Part shown: positions 51,393 through 61,715 of the stretch, one piece after another | Position numbering within the stretch: position 1 is the first letter of the stretch | Layout: each line of letters opens with the position of its first letter | DNA from: Asterochloris sp. CNOR1 | Lineage: Eukaryota; Chlorophyta; Trebouxiophyceae; Trebouxiales; Trebouxiaceae | Reading direction: 5' to 3' | DNA length: 64,000 bases | NCBI GenBank assembly: GCA_963969365.1 | Contig: OZ017748.1 | Location: 682,001 to 746,000, forward strand | The notes under the pieces: model-generated | Databases searched by the model: none | What the model saw: only the letters and a program-made list of their open reading frames with translations | What the model was told of the DNA's origin: nothing | Position numbers and translations under genes: made by a program

Positions 51393-54300
51393 CTACAATT
51401 GAACAGTGTACTGCCTACAATTGAACACTGCAAACTTGGTGTGTTCAGGGGATTGCCTTGCCCTTGAGGTTGGTGATGTGGTCCTGCAAGACAAGGAAGG
51501 CTCACGCCTTTGTAGGCCAGCAGCAAGCAAGCTGTGCTGTGGGTGCTTCGATGCATTCAAGGTAGCCATGGAGCCACTTACCCCTACAAAATCAAATGAG
51601 TCCTGCTTGGAGTTACTAATTGCTCGCCCAAGCAGATCTGTCTTGCCAGACCCCCCAGCCTCCTGCAAGCCCCCTGAGCTTAGCTGGCTGCCCGTTTGCA
51701 GCATCTGCCCCGTTCCGTTGCTGCCTGCGCAAGGCATGCTGCTGTCAGCGGGCATACAAACAAACTCGAAAAGAGAACAGCGATGCAATGGACTGTCTGC
51801 AACCAGCCAGCTCTCTCATGCATGAGGCAGGAGACACTCTGGCCTCTGCCACTCCCAGGCAGACAGCGTGAGTCAGGGTCGTCGCACTCAACAGCATCAA
51901 TGACCCGCACAGGATGCGCGGGTGTCTGAGTCAACCCCACGGCTCTGGCTGTGCATCGTGCAGCAGGTCACCTGGCTGCCCTCCAGAGAAGTTGGGGTAC
52001 CCTGCTGCAGGAGGAGGTGGGGCCATGCCGCCGGACATGGACGGCATGCCTCCCAGGCCCTGCCCTGCCATGTGATGGAACTGCCGCTGAAGGTACTGCA
52101 TCTGGGCTGGGGGGATGCCTGGCATTCCTGCCATGGGGTGAGACATGGGCCCGCCCATGCCAGGCATCATGCCTGCAGAACAACAGTCACAGCAGGCCCC
52201 TCGATGTGTGCAGAGACAGGCCGCAGCAGGAGCCAACAGCATCCGCCCCAACAACATGCGTTGGCACTGGAAGCAGCCAGCAGCGTGCTGCAGCCAGCAG
52301 CGTGCTGCAGCCAGCAGCCTGCAGCCAGCAGCTGTGTGCATGCATGAAGAGCAGCAGCACAGGGATGCACAGGCCGGCAACAGGCGGCTGAGCAGCAGCG
52401 GCAACATGCTGCTCTCGCCCACCTGGCATGAACGGCATCCCCTGTGGGAAGTGGGGCACCTTCTGGCTGCCTGGCGGGGCCATGGACATCCCTGGCTGCT
52501 GCCCCATGTACTGCTGCTGCCCCGCAAGCAGCATGTGGGCAAAGTTGAAGCCCCCTGGGCCTGCACCGCCTGCTCCATACTGCTGCTGCTGCTGCAGGGC
52601 GGCCGCTTGGGGCTCGGGAGCAAAGCCCGTGGCAGCGGACTGCTGCTGCGTGCTGTGTGGCCACGCCGGGGGCTGGGAGCTGCCCAGGCTGCTGAAAGAG
52701 TCGTCGACGGGGACTCTGGCGGCGCCGGCAGGCGCAGGCTGTGCTGCCGCTGGCGGCGCTTGGTGGTGCTGCTGCAACGCAGGCGAGCCTGCAGGCGAGT
52801 ATCAGCTTGTGAGCGACGCCAGGATGTACCATGTTGCAGCTGGCGGCACCTGCTGCTGCTGCTACTGCTGCAGTGTAGGGTAGCCTGCACATTGTGCTGA
52901 GTCTCATGAGCAAAGCTAGCACCAGTCCACACGCTGCAGGTGCATGCAGGGCCAGACGTAGCAGGGCCGTCCAGAGGCAACATGTGGCCAATTGGACTGT
53001 CAACAACACCATTGACATGCATTATAGCATGGGCAGTGCATGCACATGTACTTGCAGGCAGGAATTGCTGTGAGCACGGGCTCTTGTGTCAGACCAGGGA
53101 TGTGCAGAAGCGCCGCAACCATGCATGCGGCTGGCGTGCTTACAGACTCAGATCCCAGGAGGCCTTTGCAGCACACAAGCGAGACCAGCTGAATGGTCGC
53201 AGCCGAACCATGGAGCAACAGTGCCGGGCCAGCGCTCACCGCCCAGTGCCAGACCACCCAAAATGTCGTCCAACCCTGTTCCTCCGCCCCGCACTGCCGG
53301 CGCAGGCTGCTGGTGAGCCCTCTGCCCAGCCGGCAGGCCAGCCTGCTGTCCAGGCCTCTGGCTACCAGCGGGAATCATGGGCAACTTGTGGGGATCCTCA
53401 CGGTGGTCCATGCTGCTCCCAGCTGCCACTGCTGCTGCAGGTATGCCCAGCGACAGACCACCAAACATGTCTGACAGGCCACTGCCTGCAGCACGGGGTG
53501 ATGCGCAGGTCACAGAGTGTGGGGGGTGGCTAGAGCAGGCAGAGTCCATCTCCACTAATCAGCCAGCCTCAGATTGAAAGTGGCAGCACCACTTGGAGCA
53601 TGCCACCCAGCACTGAGACAAAAGTCCACCTGTTGGCCACTCTGGATGCCATGAAGGACAGAACAGAGCCCAACAAAGACTGCAACTCTCACCAGCAGCT
53701 GCATGTGCCGCTTGGTGCTGGGGCGCTGGCTGACTGAGTCCCCCCAGCAGGTCCAGTGGTGACTGCCTCGAATGCTGTGCCCCCTGAGGGTGACCAGGCA
53801 TGGCGCTGCCCCCAGCAAAGCCGCCTTGGCGCTGCTGCAGCCCGTCTGCCTGCTGCTGCTGATGGGGCTGGGCACCTGACTGCTCAGTGTCCACACTGAG
53901 CCCGTCAAACATGCCTCCCATGGTGCTGGCCTCGGGATTGGCAGCAGCAGGCTCCCCTGACAAGTCACCTGCACGCAGAAGGCAACAGTCAGCTTCTGAC
54001 TTCCCGATGGAGCAGGGAGCTAGCTGGAAGGAGACGGCATGGGTTAAAACAGGCGTACTATGCTGGTTTGATGTTGACTGGTCCTGGCTCATCTCATGAG
54101 CAGAGCCCTGCCAGTGCTATGCCTACTGCACGTTGTGTCAAGAGTGGTGCAGAGCAGCCTGATGTTGGAGGCTGCAGTGAGGTCTTGGCGCTGCGCAGGA
54201 CACCCGTGAGCCACCGTGCTCAGCAGTCTCACTCAGAAGGCTGGGACCTGGCTGATGTAGACGCCCAGGCAGGCTCACTACAAGAAGGGCGGACCCACTG

Positions 54301-57300
54301 TGACCTCTATGCAATCAGGCTTACCCATAAGGTCTGGCACAGCGCCAGAGGGTGCTGCTGGAGCAGGCCCCGCCCCGTCATCCAGGAAGCCCCCCATCAG
54401 GTCTGGCGCGGCTGCTGCTGTTGCGGCCGGGGCCGCGCTGCTGCTGGCTGGAGGCAGCGTGTCGCCCCCAATCAGCTGCAGCACGCGGCCGGCACGCTGC
54501 TTGACCGAGCTCTGGGGAGACTGCTGTGCCTGGCGGACAGGCTCAGGGTGGGCCTACATGCAAGAAGGTGAGGAGCAATGGTAGAGAGCTTCATGCAAGG
54601 TGAATTGGGCACGCCCACATAGCAGGTGTGGATTGCACGTTCACATGTAAGGGTCAGCATATTCCATTCAGCATGTTGTCAAGGATGCTATACCGCCTAA
54701 CAAGGTCTGCCAGCAGGAGAGCGCAACCAAAGCAGACATGAACCCCCAGGTTGAGGCTTGATTGGCAGGTATGCTGCACCAGTGCACATGTTTGAGAGGG
54801 CCCAGATGGAGTGGGCCCCACAGCAGAGCAGCCGTCGGGGTCTGGGCATGGCGCAAGTTGCTGAAGACCCGCTAAACTGGCCCACCTGAAAGTGGACAGC
54901 AATCTCTCCACAGGATGCTGTGCTCCCCTGCTGCACCACTGCCTCCACAGCGCACAGCGCCCGCAGGACTTCCTGCCAGCTCCCAGTTTCCTGCATCGTC
55001 CAGGGTCACGGTGACAGGCCAGCCAGCTGAGAGGTGCATGCTGTGGCGCATGCAGCACACAGACATACATGGCGACAGGGCTGCAGTGCTCTCAAACGTG
55101 ATTGCTTGCTCCCATGGTTGCGCAGCTGTGAGGCCTCCCTGATGCTTCTTTTACATTCGTCTGGGTGGAATGGGCGGCCTGCTTTCATGAGGTGGTTCCA
55201 GACTGCCCTGAAACCTCACACCACAAGATGGCACTCACCTTCAGGGGTACCTGCAGCCAGTCTGCACCTGAAGACAGTGCCCGTTCACCAGCGTAAGACT
55301 CACCATGCTGGCCTGCCGGTTCGCGACGAGCTGCGTGTTCACACAAGCAGCAATCCCCACAGACCAAAGACATCCACAAGGAGATGCACCGCACTGATCG
55401 GCACTGCAGGCATTTGCAGCAGAACCACTGTTGAGCACACCATCTTGCCATGCAGGCACAAAGCAGCCACCGACAAACAGGTACCCACCATCTTGGCCTG
55501 CAAGCGCTCTGCAATGAGGCGCCCATTCATGGAGGCGGCTGTCTCCACAAACTGTTTCAGGTCGTCCCTGTCTGGCTGCGCCCGCATGCCCCGGGGGACG
55601 CACAGGTCGTCAACCAATGCCGCCTCATCCGTGCCAGACGGCAAGGCAGCACTGGTGGTCCCAGGGCCTAGGGGGGAGGAATGTGGCGCTGAGGCCAGCT
55701 GGGGGCGGCTGTAGCTACCACTGTGGCTTTCCTGCTCGTCACTGCTGTACCCGCCATGAACCTGCAGGCAGGGCAGGCAGCGAAACCCTTCAGCATCAGG
55801 GCTACCTGGGGCGACCTGTCCTGCTCATCACTGCTGCACCCGCCCTTGACCTGCAGGCGAGACATGCCTCTGACGGCAAAGACAGAGCGCAGACCAAGGT
55901 TATTTGTCCAGGCCAGCGGGAGGGTCTGGTTCTGAGGGTGGCTCCTGCAGCACATGTAGCAGCAGGCTGTCAGAAGACCTGAATCCTGCTGTGCTGCAGG
56001 CATGGCAGCCTGTCTGGCCAGCCCTGGTCACTGCATGAGGCAGCAAACGAATGGCCCAAGCAGCCAGAGCACAAGTCCTCTGCAGTGCAAGACACCCCAT
56101 GCCACTCAGCGCCACAGGCCGTGGAACTCACGTCATCGTTCCGCATGCCCCTCCCTGCAGCCGCGGTCTTGGGAGCCTTGGGCAGCACATTCAGGTTGTC
56201 CAGCTTGTTTGACAGGCTCGGGGGCAGCCACTTGGAGCTTCCCCCACCCCCGCCGCTGCCACCACCCCCTCCATAGCGCGGGTTGCCAAAGCCCACCATC
56301 CCTGCACAGCACTCAAGATGGAGTTGCTGCAGCCCACTCACACGTAAGCTCAGGAAGGCTGACCGTCAAAGCAAGTTGCCTGAGCTCATCATCTCTGCAG
56401 AGTAATCAGATGATATTGCCCATGGTTCACTCAAATGGAAGCTTGACAGAGCCCTCACCCAGGGGGGTTAGTGGAGTGCACCACCACCGCAGACACTAAG
56501 ACGGAGTTGCCACAAGCAAAGCAACCCATATGCTTGGCAGGGCCTCCGCCACAGATCAATGCAGGGCAGCCTGAGACAATTCAGGCCTGCAAAACTGCAA
56601 AATAGACTGTCCACAGCAGGGTCAAACGCAAGTTGTCAGAAACAACCATCTCAACAGACCTCGGCAGAGGTCAACATTCCTGCACACCCGTGCTGCACTG
56701 AGTTTAAAAGCCCACTAACGTGGATCAGACAGTTGCAATCTGCCAGCAGAATTTGTTGCTGCTCAATTGGAGGGCCTGAGGTGCAGAGGCAGCACAGACA
56801 TTAAGTGACCTGTTTCCTGTTATGTGTGCAACAACCATACCTGAGGCACTGGAGCTGCTGCCTGCCGGCGTGCTGTCCCGAAAGCCGCTGCTGGGTCCAC
56901 TGTAGCTACTCCCGCTGCCGTTGACAGCTGTGTTACCCTCGCCAGAGCTCCCAAAGCCCTGGATGCGGTTCTGCAAAGCAGGGGCTCACATGCTGCAGCA
57001 TGAAACATGAGAGCCTGCATGCTTGAGCTTCTGAATCTTGCACATGCTGCCCTTCTGCAATGACAGATTGCAGGACATGTGTCTGCACCTGGTGCCCTCA
57101 GGATAATGACTCGCCCACATGGCCTTGGCCTCAGCAAGCACCCTGACTCCTGCCCTGGCCGGTCTGTCCTGCCCCGCCCCAGCTTGCCAGAGCGACATGT
57201 GGACAAGCCCACTCACAAGGAGTTTGTGGCTGATAGGACACCATCTCCACCTGCTTCCTGACAGCTCCCATCTGAGGACGACCCCCCTGCCCGCCACATC

Positions 57301-58589
57301 GGTGAGGCCTGAGCTCTGCCATCCCTGACGCAGCAAATCCTACACAGCGCCTGACAGCCAACGCGCCATGGAAGCCCTCACTAGCTGGTGGGACTCATCC
57401 TGTCCCTGATTGCCCCATGCAGCGTCATGGTGTGCCTGCTCACTGTGAGCTTAGGGGCCTGCGTTGGCTGGTAGGACATGTCCTGTGCCTGGAAGACGGC
57501 GTCCAGCGCTTCCCTGGCTGCATCCCGCACCCTCTGGTTAGGCACGTCTCCCTTGAAGGGGTCGGGGTCGCCGCGGTAAGAGGTCAGCTGCCTGCACATG
57601 GCAGGGCTGGCCTGTTGGCAAGGCAGTACTCCTGGGCAGGGGTGTTGGCAAGGCCTGATAGGCAGATCAAGTACAGGTCAGCTGCAGGTGTCACATGGCG
57701 TGGCCAGCCTAAGTAGATGCTGGCCCTGGAGGGGCACACAGGTCTCCAGCTTGAAACGCACAGAGCGTGCATGTTGTCTGGCTGTGACATGCACACCAGG
57801 ACCTTCTGGGCTGCTGCAGACCCATCGGTTGTAGGCAGGACCAAGCAGGGAGGGCTGGGGCATGGTGGCCTTGAAGCATCCTCACCTGATCTCCTTGGCT
57901 TGCTTGACAATGGCCCGTCGATAGTCATGGGCGCCCTTGTTGCTAACATGCTTGATCAGCTTCAGGGCCTGCAGGGCCATGCTGTGCTTCAGCCGAGGTG
58001 AGCAGCACCCAGCAATGCATGCTGATACAGAAGAGATGAGATAAAGAAGAACTTGCAGCCTTGGCAGAGCAATTCTTGTTATTCTCCGTGCAGGCAAATG
58101 TCGGCAGGGCACAGCCTAAGGAGCTGAACAAGCCATGACATGCATCCCATACTGAGCACAAGGGGCGCGATTTGTCCACGTTGCCCACCTTCAACTTCAC
58201 CACAGGAGATCTGTGGCCGAGTCGCCGGATGGTGGCGTCTGCCATGCCCTGGGCCACCTCGCCTCCGCTGCTGGCCAGCCCTGCTATCTCATCCAGCAGG
58301 TACACTGCGAGGAACAGACCAGAGCTGCTGAGAACAGCCACTGTCCAAGCAATAGGAGCAGGCCCAATGCTGGCTGAATTGCGCTGAACCGCGATGCATG
58401 CCTGGAGGTGAACTACATGATCATTGACAGCGGGAGCAGCCTGGCAGCTTTGTAAGTAAAGTGCAAGCAAATGCAGGCACGCAGCCAACGAAGTACAGAC
58501 ATGCAGGCTGGGTACATACTCGGAGCCACATCGTCCTTGGTTGATGTTGCCTCCTCCAACTTCCTGTTGTTGCTCAGCTTAGCAAACAT
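51393..58589 (-). CDS. MTV1: MTV1/tepsin-like ENTH-domain AP-4 accessory protein
   Basis: Plant MTV1 and animal tepsin are adaptors on AP-4/clathrin vesicles at the trans-Golgi network. Fourteen minus-strand exons: 58589-58520, 58304-58189, 57986-57886, 57591-57444, 56970-56841, 56301-56132, 55761-55489, 54990-54886, 54553-54325, 53968-53693, 53485-53240, 52788-52423, 52172-51972, 51724-51393; 920 residues, every phase consistent. The ENTH domain covers about residues 1-145 (EEATSTKDDVAPMYLLDEIA, LQALKLIKHVSNKGAHDY, YRGDPDPFKGDVPNQRVRDA). A VHS-like helical module lies around exons 7-8 (RDDLKQFVETAASMNGRLIA, EVLRALCAVEAVVQQG). The disordered tail has PDLMGG, GGMFDGLSV, LDLLGGLS, SDMFGGLSL and DDILGGLAL, then Gln/Met-rich sequence. 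The terminal exon ends less cleanly; a stop at 51931 would apply if its intron is retained. Confidence 0.9.
55816..55853 (-). repeat. Decayed copy of MTV1 exon 7 acceptor and start
   Basis: On the minus strand CAGGTCAAGGGCGGGTGCAG then CAGTGATGAGCAGGA repeats the true start CAGGTTCATGGCGGGTACAG then CAGTGACGAGCAGGA at 55764-55728, offset about 92 bases. Confidence 0.85.
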
Positions 58590-58800
58590 ATGGAAGGGCT
58601 ATATTCAACAGTCTCCAACCCTCTCTGATGTTCCAGGTCTGATTGCAAAAGGGGCAGTCAAGTCAAGTAGTAATGAGATGTAGGCCGTCTCGCTTCTGCA
58701 ATGGAGCAGATCTGCCGATGTGCAGGTCCAGCTCCTGAATGTGTGAGGTCAACTTCCCCGTTCAAGTCTGACCACTCCTGCACTTCAGCACAACGGGTCA
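58590..58800. promoter_or_regulatory. Divergent promoter region, MTV1-like / SKIP31-like
   Basis: 211 bases between two divergent start codons. No recognised core motif. Confidence 0.45.
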
Positions 58801-61077
58801 ATGTCAATGACAGAGACTCGGACATGGGCAGTGCCACAGTCCTCAGACTCTGAGGGGCAGGCCTCAGACTTTCTTCAGCAGCTGCAGGATGATGCACAGG
58901 ATGAGGTAGGATTAGCAAACTGCATGCATCTCTCTGTTGCTGCATGCAGGACTTGCCAGATGTGCATGTGCATGTGCCTTCTCAAGTCAGGACCTTTTGC
59001 TGACTTCCCATTTCAGGGCAAAGACCTGGAACAGTGCAGCGGTCGCCCTGCAAAGCGGCAGAGGGTCTACGGCTCTGCCGCTGGCTGCTCAGGGGTGCCT
59101 ACGCCCGATGTCAGGGATCAGCATGCACAGGCCCTACCCAGCATGGCAGCCCAAGCAGAGGGGCAGGGGCCACTGCACGGGCTGACTGAGGACTTGGTGC
59201 TCAGAGTGCTGTGCTTCCTGTCGCCTGAGGACCTTGCGGCAGCAGCGCCAACCTGCACCCTGCTGCGGGATTGCACATCCCAAGATCTGCTTTGGCAGAG
59301 GCACTTTAGCAAAAGGTGAATGGTCTACGGTTGCCCAGGCTGTTCAGGAGGCCTGCATCGGCAGCAAGCTGCGCTTCAGTGTGCTTCATGAACACCTGCA
59401 GAAGCCTGCTTGCACAGCTTGTCCAGCAAACTGCTCTGCAGTCACAGCTTGAGTCCCTGCCCAACATCAGCCATCCCAAGGCATTGCACCATGGTCTCTG
59501 CCCGAATCGCAGACCTGCATGCCGCATGCAGGAGCCATCCTGGTGCTCAAGCCTGGCCTTGCGCTTATGTGTGCGCAGGTGGCCCCACATTGCCAGCCAG
59601 GCCAGCAAGCCTGAGGGGGGCTGGAAGCGCCTGTACCTGCAGCACGATGCCCAGGACATGCATCAAGCCCTGGACGGTGTGCCCCCCGAGATGCAGCACA
59701 TATATCGGGAGGTGGGCTCGCGGGTTGTTTGTTCCCTGGCCTGCGGCCCCAAGCTGTCTGCTGTTGTCAGTGGCTGCCATGCCTTCAAGACCAGTTGCGC
59801 ATGAGATGCAGCTCTCAGACAGCCTCCCGTCAGGGTTTCTAGCTGCTCACTGCTGCGCTGTGCCTCCCCAATGCTACCCTTGATGACAAGAAGGGGCCCT
59901 TGCCTGAATTTCGACACCCCTGACAGCAAGGAGTTGGCACTGACATCCCTGCTGCACCTGCTCTGCAGATGACTGCCTCAAAGCGCTCGCTTCTGTTGAG
60001 CAAGGCAGAAACGGATGGGCTGCTGGTCCCCATCCCTGCCCTGGTCAGGGTGGACAGGGCGGCAGACTGGAGGGCTGCCCACGGCTTTGCGCGACAGCAA
60101 ACCAGCGGAGAGCATACCTGTCAGGGGCCAGTGACCTTTGTGCAGATCCAGGTGGGCTGTGCACCGCCCTATGCCCTGCCGTTGGACTCAATACTGTCCT
60201 GCACAGGCTGGTGTAGCCCTAGAGCTGGCATCAGGCACCGACAAAGGCAGGTGCATGCAGCACAGGGACAAACCAAGCTGCAGCTGTGGCAGGCTGGCTC
60301 TGCTGCCCACTCCCCAGGCCTTCAGGAGTCAGCACCTGTTCTGCGCCACATTGAGACTTCGGCAGGGTTGCCATGTCTTCTCAGACCCAACCTCTGCTGA
60401 CCTTGCTGCCCACAGGTCCAGGCCTGCCCCACCCGTCATGAGTTCTAGGTGACTCTGTTGGGGCTGCACAGGTCCTGGACCCATTTTTGCTGTCTCCACC
60501 GCGCTGTGGCTTCCAGGCTGCCACATGGTATTGCTGCATATGTCTTTGTCTGCACCCTGTTGAAGTCGCACCTGAATGTGCACACCCACCAGGGATGCCC
60601 TGAGCCCTTGCTGCTGCTATGCAGGATGTACACATGTGCAAGCAGTGTGGCTGGGCCCACGTGTGTGGGCCCAACTGCACCGAGAGGATCATGGACACAG
60701 TCACTGGCCTGCCTGTGTGCCCCATTTCAGGCACATGCTTCGACCAGATGATGACTGCCTGGGAGGTAAACGTTTGCAGCCCCCTGTGCCTGGAATGTGT
60801 GCTGCGCGGCCTTGCATGGCCCAGCTGCAGGCACCAGGATGCGTGCTGCGGAGCTTTGCATGGGCTGGTTGCAGGTCTAGGGATGTGTGCTGCATTGCCC
60901 TGAATGGCCCAAATGCATATCCTGGAATTGTGCTGAGGGGCCTTGCATGAGCTGGTAGCAGGGCTTGAGATGTGTGCTGCAATGGCCTTGCATGGCTCCC
61001 TCAAGTCTGCATGGATACAATTTGGCAAGTCGTATGGATTCAGGCAGAGGTCAGAGGTGTCACGACTGAAGCCCTGA
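58801..61077 (+). CDS. SKIP31: SKIP31-like F-box protein
   Basis: F-box proteins recruit substrates to SCF ubiquitin ligases. Exons 58801-58905, 59017-59315, 59579-59711, 59969-60151, 60625-60765, 61048-61077 join in phase to about 296 residues. A basic patch GRPAKRQRVYG precedes the F-box (GLTEDLVLRVLCFLSPEDLA, then LLRDCTSQDLLWQRHFSKRW). The C-terminal region HMCKQCGWAHVCGPNCTERI, then PVCPISGTCFDQM, matches the Cys/His cluster of plant SKIP31. The protein ends soon after this cluster, while land-plant SKIP31 continues; the last 9-residue exon (RSEVSRLKP) is the least certain. The intron before it is a degenerate tandem array. Confidence 0.82.
60775..61005. repeat. Degenerate tandem array in the last SKIP31-like intron
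   Basis: Four to five units of about 45-55 bases share GATGTGTGCTGC, then (C/G)-CTTGCATGG, then CTG-TTGCAGG-C. Units lie near 60790, 60838, 60880, 60930 and 60965. Confidence 0.7.
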
Positions 61078-61715
61078 CCATACACTGTGACAGAGACATC
61101 AAGGAACTGCAGGGGTTTTAGGATGATGCCAGGCTGTCACCTGCAAAAGCCAGGCTGTACAGACCTGTGTCAGTCATGTGAAAGTTGCTGGCATGCTGCA
61201 GGAAGAGGACGGACGTGGAGAGGAAGATGAGGCTATTGGCTTCGAAGGTGATCTGCAAATGAATTCGTACGGTGCATAGCTGCCTGTGGCGTGCAGCACT
61301 GCTGAATGCAGGTCCCTGTATGTGCCGGAAAGGGCATAACCATGGACTACTGCTGGACTGCAGGACGACTTGGCCGCGCATTTGCAGCGGGCTACAACGC
61401 TCAGAATGAAGCTGAGCTCAATAGCATGCTATGCTTCATGGCATAGCGGCATTGTCTGGATGGTTGAGAGGGCATGCTATTCAATCAGTCTCACAGATTG
61501 AATGATGTCATTGGCATCAGGATGACGATGCTAGCCTGTATCATCAGCGCTGACATTCAGTCGGTCCCAACGCTTTGCTACACCCCTTGTCTGACCTGAG
61601 CGACTGCTGCACAAGTTGCATCCAAGTCATCTTCACAAATAGATACTGGCATCGATTTGGACTGAGGAAGGGGGAGGGGGGTTATGAGGGAGGAAGGAGG
61701 GGGCAGATCGACACT
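61078..61715. other. Convergent 3' spacer
   Basis: 638 bases between the stops of the SKIP31-like gene (+) and the coiled-coil gene (-). Contains both 3' UTRs; no gene seen. Confidence 0.5.

Noticed and set aside
51931-51971. Stop at 51931 as the end of the MTV1-like protein
   Set aside because: Splicing at 51971 to the exon 51393-51724 keeps frame to a stop and adds a protein-like tail; the early stop would reflect intron retention.
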